DNA of 23,541 nt from JAJTHJ01 sp046316025 (GCA_046316025.1 JBKCXU010000062.1:1-23541), one strand, 5' to 3'. Numbered from the stretch's first letter, positions 1 to 10,520 are shown. Numbers and translations: made by a program. The notes: a model not told the origin generated them from the letters alone.

Positions 1-312
1 GTCGGCATCACCGACTACGCGCAGGACGCGTTGGGCGACCTGGTGTACGTGGAACTGCCGCAACCCGGCGCCAAGTTCGAAGCCGGCCAGCCCTGCGCGG
101 TGGTCGAGTCGGTCAAGGCGGCCTCGGATGTGTACGCGCCGGTCGGCGGCGAGATTCTCGCCACCAACACCGATTTGATCACCAAGCCCGAGGCGGTCAA
201 CGAAGACGCCTTTGCGGCGTGGCTCTTCAAGATCAAACCCTTCGACGCCGGCGCCGCCGACGCATTGCTGTCGGCGGAGAGCTACCAGCAGAACTTGGCG
301 GCGGAGAAGTAA
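1..312 (+). CDS. gcvH: Glycine cleavage system H protein, C-terminal part (truncated by window start)
   Basis: Lipoyl-carrier protein of the glycine cleavage system: its lipoamide arm receives the aminomethyl group from the P protein (encoded next door) and presents it to the T and L proteins. The reading frame is open from base 1, so the N-terminus lies outside the window; 103 codons are visible before the TAA. The hallmark lipoylation motif E-S-V-K-A-A-S-D is present, with the modified lysine encoded at 115-117, followed by the usual YAPVGGEI strand and the C-terminal AWLFKIKP segment. The family is normally about 125-130 residues, so roughly 25 residues are missing. It is cotranscribable with gcvP, 179 bp downstream, although a palindromic repeat lies between. 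The call is secure. Confidence 0.97.
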   Translation, partial: VGITDYAQDALGDLVYVELPQPGAKFEAGQPCAVVESVKAASDVYAPVGGEILATNTDLITKPEAVNEDAFAAWLFKIKPFDAGAADALLSAESYQQNLAAEK

Positions 313-347
313 GGAGCCAGCGCCGCGGCACCTCGCTCGCTTTCGTT

Positions 348-461
348 GGCCGCGGTCTTCCCTCACCCCAACGCCTCTCCCGGAGGGAGAGGGGCTTTCA
401 ACCCTCCCCCACCGGGAGAGGGTGGCCGCGCGAGCGGCCGGGTGAGGGAAGACCGCCGGCC
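348..461. repeat. Multi-hairpin dispersed palindromic element between gcvH and gcvP
   Basis: The outer arms 348-368 and 440-461 are inverted complements of about 21 nt with a single one-base indel, ending in CTTCCCTCACCC and GGGTGAGGGAAG. Nested inside are a perfect 8-bp stem (374-381 with 385-392, loop GGA) and a perfect 6-bp stem (424-429 with 434-439, loop GCGA). The layout resembles short non-coding palindromes repeated many times in proteobacterial genomes. It fills most of the 179-bp gcvH-gcvP gap and could act as an mRNA stabiliser or attenuator between the two genes; that role is inference. Confidence 0.75.
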
Positions 462-491
462 ATCGGCAAACCCTCGGAAACATTGCTCACC

Positions 492-3356
<2,865 letters not shown>

Positions 3357-4225
3357 ACGGCGCGCGGCCGCGCGGGCCGGGCTGCGGGCCGCCCTCGCCG
3401 TGAGCCTCGCCGCGCTGCTGGCCGGCTGCCTGCCGGTCGAGCGGATGTTCTTCTATCCGGACGCGCGCAGCTACACCGCGCCCGCGCAGTTCGGCCTGGC
3501 GCACGAGGACGTGTGGCTGACTGCCGCCGACGGCAGCCGGCTGCATGCCTGGTGGCTGCCGGCCAGGCAGCAGCCGGCCGCAGGCACCGTGCTGCATCTG
3601 CATGGCAACGCGGCGAATGTGAGCAACCATCTGCCGCTCGTAGCCTGGCTGCCGGAACAGGGCTTCAATGTGCTGATGCTGGACTACCGCGGCTTCGGCC
3701 GCTCGGAAGGCCGGCCGACGCTGGACGGCGTGGTCGAGGACGCGCAAGCCGCGCTGCGGGCGTTGCGCGCGCGGCCGGGCGTGGATGCGGACCGGCTGAT
3801 CGTCATCGGCCACAGCCTGGGCGCGGCCACCGCGCTGCGCCTGCTGGCAGCCGATTCCGCCGGCGTGCGGCTGGCGGTGCTGGATGCGCCGTTCGCCAGC
3901 TACCGCGGCATCGCGCGCGACGCGGCCGGCGGCACGGCACTGGCGCCGCGGCTGCCGCTGGCGCTGCCCGCGCTGCCCGCCGAAGACCGGGACCCGGTGA
4001 CCGCCGCCGCGCGGCTCGACCTGCCGCTCTTGATCCTGCACGGCGATGCCGACACGGTGATTCCGCCGGCGCATTCGCAGCAGATCGCTCAGGCCGCCAA
4101 AAATGCGCAGTTGATCGTCGTGCCCGGCGCCGGGCATTTGCAGACCTTCGACGATCCGCAGTTGCGGGCGCAGATCGCGCGGGCGATGCAGGCAGCGCTG
4201 CGCTGAGCGCGCACAATCGCCCCCG

Positions 4226-4594
4226 ATGAACCGCCTGCCGACTCCGAGCCACTCGATACCGCCACACCGATGGGCCGCCGCCGTGCTGCTGTGCGCCGCG
4301 CTGTTGCTGGCCGCCCAGGCGCTGGGCCTGGCGCACCGGATCGAGCATGCGAGGCCCGCAGTCGATACGCGGGCCACCGTTGCGCCGACCCATGCGGCCA
4401 ACGCGCATCCGGCCGAGACGCACAATTGCGTCGCGCTGGACGCGGCAGCACTCGGTTGCACCATACCGGCGCTGGCCTTGCCGGCGCCGGATCGCACCGC
4501 TGCCGGTTCCGACCCGCTGCCCGCGGCACGCGCTGCGCCGCTGCAGTTGCGCGTCTGCAGCTATCGCTCGCGGGCGCCGCCGCAGGCCGGCTGA
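4226..4594 (+). CDS. Small exported protein, DUF2946-like (tentative)
   Basis: A protein of 122 residues with one N-terminal hydrophobic stretch (about residues 17-36, a likely signal peptide or anchor) followed by LGLAHRIEHA, a His-rich stretch, HNCVALDAAALG and a C-terminal RSRAPPQAG. The order hydrophobic helix, HR-x-x-H, H-x-C-x-x-x-D and terminal RxPP recalls short DUF2946-type proteins that in Beta- and Gammaproteobacteria often sit near metal (copper) or TonB-receptor genes. That assignment is from memory and not secure. ATG 4226 lies 20 bp after the preceding stop; CACAAT at 4212-4217 could be a -10 element with a nearly leaderless transcript. Overlapping frames in this GC-rich stretch are open too, but only this one has both a start near the previous gene and a sensible export signal. 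Confidence 0.6.
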   Translation: MNRLPTPSHSIPPHRWAAAVLLCAALLLAAQALGLAHRIEHARPAVDTRATVAPTHAANAHPAETHNCVALDAAALGCTIPALALPAPDRTAAGSDPLPAARAAPLQLRVCSYRSRAPPQAG

Positions 4595-4697
4595 CCCCCG
4601 CGCCGCCCGGCCGAACGCCGCGCCGGCATTCCCGATCCCGATCCCGACGCCGCGCGCTTGCGCGCGCGACCGCCCCGTCACTGCCAATGGAGCACTG

Positions 4698-5108
4698 ATG
4701 AAACTACGCTTCGCCCTCCCGCTCGCCGCCGCGCTGCTATCCACCGCGCCGGCCTTCGGCCAGGAGTCCCATCGCAAGGAAGACGCCGACAAACACGCCC
4801 GCATCGCCGCCGCGCACGAGGCCGCCGCCGCCTGCGTGCAGGCCGGCGGCAAGGACTGCCACGACAAGCTGCGCGCCGCCTGCAAAGGCATCGCGGTCGG
4901 CCCGCACTGCGGGCTGATCCGCCAGCCCGCGGAGTTCAAGGACGAGACCGCGCATCTGGCCGCGCACCGGCAGATGACCACGGTGCACGCCGCGGCGGCC
5001 AAATGCCTGCAAGGCAGCGCCGACTACGCGCAGTGCCAGGCGCAGTTGACGCGCGACTGCGGCGGCATCGGCGTCGGCAAGTACTGCGGGATGCGGCACA
5101 GCCACTGA
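4698..5108 (+). CDS. Secreted cysteine-rich protein with two tandem 4-Cys repeats, function unknown
   Basis: A protein of 136 residues. Residues 1-21 are a clear signal peptide (MKLRF, hydrophobic core, cleavage near AFG-Q), so the product is periplasmic. The mature part contains an internal duplication: residues 40-74 and 97-133 both read H-x-A-A-A-x-C, then three further cysteines and a G-I-x-V-G-x-x-C-G segment. The cysteines are C46, C54, C62, C71 and C103, C113, C121, C130; the last two spacings (8 and 9) are identical in both copies. The even number suggests disulfides or metal binding. The tail is His-rich (RHSH). GGAG at 4689-4692 is well placed for ATG 4698. I do not recognise a named family. 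It follows a small His/Cys exported protein, so a shared periplasmic metal or redox role is possible but unproven. Confidence 0.85.
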   Translation: MKLRFALPLAAALLSTAPAFGQESHRKEDADKHARIAAAHEAAAACVQAGGKDCHDKLRAACKGIAVGPHCGLIRQPAEFKDETAHLAAHRQMTTVHAAAAKCLQGSADYAQCQAQLTRDCGGIGVGKYCGMRHSH

Positions 5109-5132
5109 CGGCCGCGCCGCGTGCCGCGTTTG

Positions 5133-5160
5133 CGCCGGCACGGCCGCCGCCGTGCCGGCG
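5133..5160. terminator. Perfect 11-bp GC hairpin before ettA
   Basis: CGCCGGCACGG at 5133-5143 pairs perfectly with CCGTGCCGGCG at 5150-5160 around a 6-nt loop. It lies 25 bp after the cysteine-rich gene's stop and 53 bp before the ettA start. No U-tract follows on the plus strand, so it is not a classic intrinsic terminator; it may mark the transcript end, protect a 3' end, or be a small dispersed repeat. Confidence 0.45.
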
Positions 5161-5213
5161 CGCAGCCGCTAAGCTCCCGGCCCTTTGCATCCGCAGCCTT
5201 TGCGAGCCCGACC

Positions 5214-6875
5214 ATGCAATACGTGTACACCATGCGGCGCGTGTCCAAGACCGTGCCGCCCAAGCGCCAGATCCTGAAAGACATCTCGCTGTCGTTTTTC
5301 CCCGGCGCCAAGATCGGCGTGCTGGGTTTGAACGGCGCCGGCAAGTCCACGCTGCTCAAGATCATGGCCGGCGAGGACAAGAACTTCGACGGCGAGGCCG
5401 TGCCGATGCCGAACATGAAGATCGGCTATTTGCCGCAGGAGCCGCAACTGGACCCCGAGAAAACCGTGCGCGAGGAGGTCGAGGCCGGCTTCGGCGAGGT
5501 CGCGCACGCCAAGGCGCGGCTGGACGAGATTTACGCCGCCTACGCCGAGCCGGATGCGGACGTCGACACGCTGGCCGCCGAGCAGGCCAAGTACGAGGCG
5601 ATTGTCGCCACCGCCGGCACCGACACCGAGCATCAGCTCGAGGTGGCGGCCGATGCGCTGCGGCTACCGCCCTGGGAGGCGAAGATCGCGCCGCTGTCGG
5701 GCGGCGAGAAGCGGCGCGTCGCGCTGTGCCGGCTGCTGTTGTCCAAGCCCGACATGCTGCTGCTGGACGAGCCGACCAACCACCTGGATGCCGAGTCGGT
5801 CGAATGGCTGGAGCAGTACCTGCTGCGATTTCCGGGCACGGTGGTGGCGATCACCCACGATCGCTACTTTCTGGACGATGCCTGCCAGTGGATTCTGGAG
5901 CTGGACCGCGGCTACGGCATTCCCTGGGAGGGCAACTATTCATCCTGGCTGGAGCAGAAGGGTAAGCGGCTGGAGACGGAGTCCAAGCAAGAGGCCGCGC
6001 GCATCAAGGCGATGAAGCAGGAGCTCGAATGGGTGCGCCAGAACGCCAAAGGCCGGCAGGCCAAGAGCAAGGCGAGATTGCAGCGCTTCGAAGAGCTGTC
6101 CAGCTACGAGTACCAGAAGCGCAACGAGACGCAGGAGATTTTTGTCCCGGTGGCCGAGCGACTGGGCAACGAGGTGATCGAGTTCACCGATGTGTCCAAG
6201 GGCTACGGCGAGCGGCTGCTCATTGACAAACTGTCGTTCAAGATCCCGCCGGGCGCCATCGTCGGCGTGATCGGCCCGAACGGGGCGGGCAAGTCGACGC
6301 TGTTCCGGATGATCCTGGGCAAGGAACAGCCGGACAGCGGCACGATCAAGATCGGGCACACGGTGAACCTCGCCTTCGTCGATCAGTCGCGCGAGGCGCT
6401 GGACGGCAGCAAGACCGCGTGGGAAGAAATTTCCGGCGGGCAGGACATCCTGACCATCGGCAAGTTCGAGATGCCGTCGCGCGCCTACCTCGGGCGCTTC
6501 AACTTCAAGGGCGGGGATCAGCAGAAGCCGGTGGGGCAGCTCTCCGGCGGCGAGCGCGGCCGGCTGCATCTCGCAAAGACGCTGCTCACGGGCGGCAATG
6601 TGCTGCTGCTCGACGAGCCGTCCAACGACCTGGACGTGGAAACCCTGCGCGCGTTGGAAGAAGCGCTGCTGGAATTTGCCGGCACCGCGATCGTGATCTC
6701 GCACGACCGCTGGTTTCTGGACCGCATCTGCACCCACATCCTGGCTTGCGAGGGCGAGTCGCACTGGGAGTTCTACGCCGGAAACTTCCACGAGTACGAG
6801 GCGGACAAGAAGCGCCGGCTGGGCGAAGACGGTGCGGCGCCCAAGCGCATCCGCTACAAGCCGCTCAAGCATTGA
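5214..6875 (+). CDS. ettA: Energy-dependent translational throttle protein EttA (ABC-F ATPase)
   Basis: Ribosome-associated ABC-F protein that gates entry into the elongation cycle in response to ATP/ADP; soluble, with no membrane domain. The 553 residues match the usual 555 or so. The N-terminus MQYVYTMRRVSKTVPPKRQI is diagnostic and fixes ATG 5214. Two ABC cassettes are complete: Walker A GLNGAGKST, signature LSGGEKRRVAL and Walker B MLLLDEPTNHLD in the first; GPNGAGKST, LSGGERGRLHLA and VLLLDEPSNDLD in the second. Between them lies the charged linker (the P-site tRNA-interaction motif region) with EWVRQNAKGRQAKSKARL. The last 164 bp are present again at 11505-11668, so this copy's 3' end borders a possible insertion; the frame is nevertheless full length and ends in the normal RIRYKPLKH. 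Confidence 0.97.
   Translation: MQYVYTMRRVSKTVPPKRQILKDISLSFFPGAKIGVLGLNGAGKSTLLKIMAGEDKNFDGEAVPMPNMKIGYLPQEPQLDPEKTVREEVEAGFGEVAHAKARLDEIYAAYAEPDADVDTLAAEQAKYEAIVATAGTDTEHQLEVAADALRLPPWEAKIAPLSGGEKRRVALCRLLLSKPDMLLLDEPTNHLDAESVEWLEQYLLRFPGTVVAITHDRYFLDDACQWILELDRGYGIPWEGNYSSWLEQKGKRLETESKQEAARIKAMKQELEWVRQNAKGRQAKSKARLQRFEELSSYEYQKRNETQEIFVPVAERLGNEVIEFTDVSKGYGERLLIDKLSFKIPPGAIVGVIGPNGAGKSTLFRMILGKEQPDSGTIKIGHTVNLAFVDQSREALDGSKTAWEEISGGQDILTIGKFEMPSRAYLGRFNFKGGDQQKPVGQLSGGERGRLHLAKTLLTGGNVLLLDEPSNDLDVETLRALEEALLEFAGTAIVISHDRWFLDRICTHILACEGESHWEFYAGNFHEYEADKKRRLGEDGAAPKRIRYKPLKH
6712..6875 (+). repeat. Direct repeat copy 1 (3' end of intact ettA)
   Basis: These 164 bp run from the second ATPase domain of ettA to its stop codon and reappear in the same orientation at 11505-11668 with six substitutions and no indel (about 96% identity by hand alignment). 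Similarity ends abruptly on the left at GGTTTCTGG, and right after the stop codon on the right. The copy-to-copy distance is 4793 bp. Confidence 0.93.
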
Positions 6876-7450
6876 TGAGCCTGCGCTGGGCCGGGTGTTG
6901 GCCGCGGCTGGGTTTGGATTCGCCGTCACTCTGGCCGTCAGTTTGAGGGTTGATTTTCAAGCGGTTAGAAGTCACTCAGGCGCAGCCTTACGCATCGGCG
7001 GGGCGGTGCGCGCCATGCACAAGCCGGCGTTGACCAACCCGACACTCGAGCAGTTCGCGCTACCCGCGGGCAAAGAAACCCCGGCTATCACGTTGTGAGA
7101 GGCGCGGCCCATGCTGCCCTTCAAGCTCTGCTGACGCCCGGGCGGCGGCAACAGGCGCTCGGGGGAGTACGGCGCGCAGATCCCCCGCCGTGGTGGACAG
7201 AGCATCCGGACGGTCAGCCCCGATCACGTTCCAGCGCCGATCCGCCGTTCGGTGCGTCTTGCCCTCTCGGGCGGTTCGTTCCAGCGCCAGCGCCAGCACC
7301 AGCACTTTGTCGCCTTGTTCGATGAAATGACGCTGCCCGCGGCGAGGGCAGTCTGCTTTTGAGCATCGGGACCTCTCTTTTCGCAACGATCAAGGGTCTG
7401 CCAAAAGGAGGAATGCCGGTTTCTGCTTGGCCATTCCAACTCAAACGAGC
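6876..7450. other. Stretch without a convincing gene at the left edge of the island
   Basis: Only short, compositionally odd open frames occur on both strands and none shows a domain I recognise. A hexamer microsatellite, CCAGCG twice then CCAGCA twice, occupies 7281-7304. The mosaic of short frames and the position beside the direct repeat fit decayed or scrambled island DNA. A minus-strand frame of about 108 codons at 7060-7386 has no recognisable motif and is not called. Confidence 0.5.
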
Positions 7451-7503
7451 GCCGTTCGTACTTGACCAGTCGCGTTCGTCATCCATCTCATCAGTTCGTC
7501 ATC
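7451..7503 (+). promoter_or_regulatory. Three phased GTTCGT boxes, candidate LytTR operator
   Basis: GTTCGT occurs at 7454, 7474 and 7494, spaced exactly 20 bp, about two helical turns; the last two copies extend to GTTCGTCATC. The box TCAGTTCGT at 7491-7499 fits every position of the LytTR consensus [TA][AC][CA]GTTN[AG][TG]; the boxes at 7451-7459 and 7471-7479 fit 8 and 7 of 9. LytTR sites are direct repeats of this kind, usually spaced 21-22 bp. The array sits directly upstream of a -35-like TTGACT, and a LytTR protein is encoded in the same island. Binding is inferred; GTTCGT also occurs singly at 7274 and 11362. Confidence 0.45.
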
Positions 7504-7509
7504 TTTGCG

Positions 7510-7539
7510 TTGACTGCGGGGGAGGTTGCCGAAAACACT
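7510..7539 (+). promoter_or_regulatory. Candidate sigma-70 promoter for the mipA-like operon
   Basis: TTGACT at 7510-7515 (five of six consensus bases) is followed after 18 bp by AACACT at 7534-7539. The predicted transcript start near 7546 leaves a leader of about 27 nt before ATG 7573. The third GTTCGT box ends 10 bp before the -35, as expected for an activator that contacts RNA polymerase. The -10 is weak, consistent with a need for activation. Confidence 0.45.
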
Positions 7540-7572
7540 AGGCCACTTAACAACCTCCGCACACAGGACGGC

Positions 7573-8400
7573 ATGGAAAACGCTTCCACTTTCAGCACCC
7601 TTCGAACGCCGGTTTTTCCGTTTGCCTGGCTCTTTGCAGCGAGTGCCATTTGCGCCCCGCCGGTACTTGCCCAATCCGACCAGGACTCCTCCGATACGTC
7701 GCCGTTTCAACCGCCGGCAGCCGAACTTCGGCTTGGCGTGCTCGCATTGAGCGCAACCTCGGCGGACCTCTACCGGGATTACGACGGCGGAGTCAGCGTG
7801 TATCCGTGGCTCTACTACCAAGGCGACCGTCTGGCGTTCGACCGCAACGAACTGTCTTACACCATGCTGCGCACCGAATCCTGGTCGCTGGCCCCGACGT
7901 TGACGCTCAACTTCAACGGATACGACAGCAAAGACAGCCCATTTTTGACTGGCATGTCGAAAAGGAGCGATTCGGTGCTGCTCGGCGTCCGCGGTGAGTT
8001 CGAAGTCGGCTGGTTGGAGTCGGAGCTTTATGTCGCATGGGACGCGGGTGGCAGCGATGGGACGGTCGTGGAGTTCGAGCTCGGCGTGGATGCCCCCCTC
8101 GGATCACGCGCCTTTGTGTACGCCAACCTGGGCGCGAAGTACGCCAACAACCGCTTCAACAACTATTTCTTCGGCGTGACCGCGGCGGAGGCCACGGTGG
8201 CCCGGCCGGCATACAACGCCCGCTCGAGTATCTCGCCAACGGCAGAAATCGGCGTCAGCTACGACCTCGGCTCGCGCTGGATTCTGGGCCTCGAGGTGGA
8301 GTACCAGAAGTTTCCTAGCGCCGTCACGGACAGCCCGATCGTGGGCCAGAAGTCCCTGACGCAGGTGCAGTTGGGCATTGCCTATCGTTGGTTCTGGTGA
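7573..8400 (+). CDS. MipA/OmpV family outer membrane protein
   Basis: Predicted outer-membrane beta-barrel of 275 residues, the usual family length (about 250-280). Residues 1-33 form a signal peptide ending PPVLA-Q. The mature chain alternates short amphipathic strands and ends in aromatic residues (YRWFW). Family-typical features are a YPWLYYQGDRLAF-like segment near the N-terminus, the central NNYFFGVTAAEA motif followed by RPAYNA, and the C-terminal Q-L-G-I-A-Y-R strand. ATG 7573 is chosen over an upstream in-frame start because it directly begins the signal peptide and follows AGGACG. The family includes E. coli MipA, a scaffold for MltA and PBP1B, and OmpV porin-like proteins; which role applies cannot be read here. 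It is the first gene of a tight three-gene run. Confidence 0.88.
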   Translation: MENASTFSTLRTPVFPFAWLFAASAICAPPVLAQSDQDSSDTSPFQPPAAELRLGVLALSATSADLYRDYDGGVSVYPWLYYQGDRLAFDRNELSYTMLRTESWSLAPTLTLNFNGYDSKDSPFLTGMSKRSDSVLLGVRGEFEVGWLESELYVAWDAGGSDGTVVEFELGVDAPLGSRAFVYANLGAKYANNRFNNYFFGVTAAEATVARPAYNARSSISPTAEIGVSYDLGSRWILGLEVEYQKFPSAVTDSPIVGQKSLTQVQLGIAYRWFW

Positions 8401-8412
8401 GTGGAGAGCGTG

Positions 8413-9642
8413 ATGAGAAGCCGCATGCTTGGAATTTTGGCAATCTGCGTCGCGCTCGCGGCGAGCGGTTGCGCTTGGAACGGGTGGGCGGGCGTCAACG
8501 ACGCCGCCTATCGAGACATCCGCACCGCGCATTGGGTGTGGTGGGGCGCCGATCCCGATAAGCTTTCCCAAGCGCTTGGCCGCGTACAAGCGTCAAAGGA
8601 GCCGCGCGCGCTAACCGGCTACTGGGATCTGCAGGCTGTTTATGGGCCAGGGCACTGGGCGTTCGAGTTCAACCAGTTGGGTGAGGCTGCGCAGGCGCAG
8701 GCAGAGCGCTTTGAGCGCGCCTCTGAGCGCAGCGCCGCGAGCCGGAGCTACCACGAGGCGTCCGTCTACTTCGGGCTGGCAAAGTATCCGTACATCGTCC
8801 GCGATGCGGTCGAGAAAACGGCCTTCGAGCGACAGAGAGCGACGTATTTGAAGTCGTGGCAGCTCGCGGGCTACGAAGTGGCCATGATCGAGACCCAATG
8901 GAAAGGGCAGGCGGTGCGCGGGCTGTTGCACTCTCCACGCCGCACGCAGGCCGCAAAGGGTCAGGTGCCGCTCGTCTTGGCCACCAACGGCATCGATGTT
9001 TTTAGTACCGAGTTCGGGCCGTTCGCCCGCGACCTGGTTGACCGTGGCGTCGCATTTTTCGCATTCGATATCCCCGGCACCGGATTGAATACTGAGATCA
9101 AACTGGAGCCTGATTTCGATCAGCTTCACCTCGTCTTTCTCGAAACACTTCTTTCGACCGGCCAATTTAATCGCGGTCGGGTCGGCCTTGTCGGCATCAG
9201 CTTTGGTGGCAATGCAGTCGTCAAGCTCGCCGTCGAGCAGCCCGCGAAGTTTTCTGCCGCACTCAACATATGCGGGCCGGTTCACGACGTATTCATGACC
9301 TCGGTCAGCCGCATCTCGTACGTCGAGCGCATGTACCGGGACGCGCTTGCCGACCGCTGGAAACTCAAGCGCGCCGACCCCATCACCCTGGCCGAGAATG
9401 CCCGCGGCTTCTCCTTGGTCGAACAAGGCGTGCTTGCGCCCACCACTCAGAGTCCTGTGCCCATATTGAATCTGAACGCGGCGGGCGATTACGTGGCAAC
9501 CGAGAGCGACATGCAGCGGGCCGCGCGCGCCTCGAAGCGCGGCATCGTCGTGTTTAGCGGGGAAGGCGATCATTGCCCGCAGGATCGTCCGGCCGATATG
9601 CCCAGGGCAGCCGCGTGGCTCGCTAGCGAGTTGACGCCATGA
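8413..9642 (+). CDS. FrsA-like alpha/beta hydrolase lipoprotein
   Basis: A 409-residue exported hydrolase. The N-terminus (MRSRMLG, hydrophobic run, LAASGC) is a lipoprotein signal, so the protein should be anchored at the membrane facing the periplasm. After a helical N-terminal region of about 170 residues comes an alpha/beta-hydrolase core with VLATNGIDVFSTE, the nucleophile elbow GISFGG (Ser263), Asp359 in NAAGDYVATES and His387 in GEGDHCP. The two-part architecture and the GISFGGN and GDHCP motifs recall the FrsA/DUF1100 esterase group, normally cytoplasmic, so the lipobox is notable. ATG 8413 is preferred to GTG 8401 because GGAG at 8403-8406 is correctly spaced. It starts 12 bp after the mipA-like stop and overlaps the next gene by 4 bp (ATGA), so the three genes should be cotranscribed. 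Substrate unknown. Confidence 0.82.
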   Translation: MRSRMLGILAICVALAASGCAWNGWAGVNDAAYRDIRTAHWVWWGADPDKLSQALGRVQASKEPRALTGYWDLQAVYGPGHWAFEFNQLGEAAQAQAERFERASERSAASRSYHEASVYFGLAKYPYIVRDAVEKTAFERQRATYLKSWQLAGYEVAMIETQWKGQAVRGLLHSPRRTQAAKGQVPLVLATNGIDVFSTEFGPFARDLVDRGVAFFAFDIPGTGLNTEIKLEPDFDQLHLVFLETLLSTGQFNRGRVGLVGISFGGNAVVKLAVEQPAKFSAALNICGPVHDVFMTSVSRISYVERMYRDALADRWKLKRADPITLAENARGFSLVEQGVLAPTTQSPVPILNLNAAGDYVATESDMQRAARASKRGIVVFSGEGDHCPQDRPADMPRAAAWLASELTP

Positions 9643-10520
9643 AGAAGCTCACTCGCTGGATCGCAGCCTTGATATGGAGTGCGGGCGCGGCGCAGGTATC
9701 TGCCAGCACGCTGATGGACGGCGTGACCACATTGGCCGCGCGCTGGGTGAGCGAGACGCAGTCGAGCGATGAGCTCTGGAGCAAGCTCGCACCGCATGTG
9801 ACTTTGACCCTGCCGAAAGCGCCCGGGAACTCCTTTCCTTTGGCGGTGATGGCGCCAGGCTGCCTCGGGTTGCGCCCGCAAAAACACGAGCTGTGGCGGT
9901 CCGTTTTCCTGGCTGCCGGCTACGCAGTGCTGCATGTGGACAGCTTTGCCGCGCGCGGCTTGACCGACCCTAAGGAGCTGGACGCCGTGGTGTGTGAAGG
10001 CGAGGCCGTGTATGGCTTCGAGCGGGCTGGCGACATTGCGGTCGCGCTGGAGCGGATGAAATTTCCCCCCACCGTCGACCCATCACACGTGGTCTTGGCC
10101 GGATGGTCCCATGGGGCCTGGACAGTCTGGGATCTGCTCCACTTCGTCACCCTCGACAAGCGCCCGCCCAACCTGCGCGATTGGCGCGCGCCCAAGGCAG
10201 AGCGGTTCAAAGCAATCATTGCCTTCTACCCGTACTGCGGGTTTGGCAGCCATTCGTATGTGAACTCGGTGACTGGCTGGACGCAGGCGCTCGTCTTCAT
10301 GGGATCGGAGGATGAAAACCTTCCCCTCGAGCCCTGCCAGCAGCGCATGGATGAGCTACGCGACCGGGGTGCGCGGGCGGAATTCGTTGTCTATGAGGGA
10401 GCAACCCACTGGTTCGACAACAATGCAGACTTTGCACTTCTGCCGCATCGATACGATCCCGAGGCGACCGCCGATGCCCAACGCAGAGTGCGTGACCTGC
10501 TGCGAAAACTGCCTCGTTAA
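9639..10520 (+). CDS. Exported dienelactone-hydrolase-like protein
   Basis: A 293-residue alpha/beta hydrolase with an N-terminal signal peptide (MKKLTRWIAAL, cleavage near VSA-S), hence periplasmic or secreted. The segment MAPGCLGL followed by GYAVLHVDSFAARG matches the HGCGG...DSFxxRG pattern of one dienelactone-hydrolase subgroup. The nucleophile elbow is AGWSHGAW (Ser157), the acid is probably in GSEDENLP and the histidine in GATHWFD. Four cysteines (in PGCLG, VVCEG, YPYCG and EPCQQ) could form disulfides in the periplasm. Its ATG overlaps the previous stop by 4 bp. Its TAA (10518-10520) overlaps the stop of the convergent regulator gene. Two exported hydrolases of different subfamilies in one operon suggest successive steps on one ester or amide substrate; this is inference. 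Confidence 0.83.
   Translation: MKKLTRWIAALIWSAGAAQVSASTLMDGVTTLAARWVSETQSSDELWSKLAPHVTLTLPKAPGNSFPLAVMAPGCLGLRPQKHELWRSVFLAAGYAVLHVDSFAARGLTDPKELDAVVCEGEAVYGFERAGDIAVALERMKFPPTVDPSHVVLAGWSHGAWTVWDLLHFVTLDKRPPNLRDWRAPKAERFKAIIAFYPYCGFGSHSYVNSVTGWTQALVFMGSEDENLPLEPCQQRMDELRDRGARAEFVVYEGATHWFDNNADFALLPHRYDPEATADAQRRVRDLLRKLPR

Noticed and set aside
219..491. Upstream in-frame extension of gcvP
   Set aside because: It runs through the gcvH end and the palindromic repeat; ATG 492 gives the exact family N-terminus.
4636..4675. CCCGAT/CCCGAC hexamer run and a CGCGCGC-TT-GCGCGCG hairpin before the cysteine-rich gene
   Set aside because: Too short and too compositionally likely in this GC-rich stretch to call a regulatory element.
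7060..7386. Minus-strand frame of 108 codons in the gene-poor stretch
   Set aside because: No recognisable domain; part of it is generated by the hexamer microsatellite.
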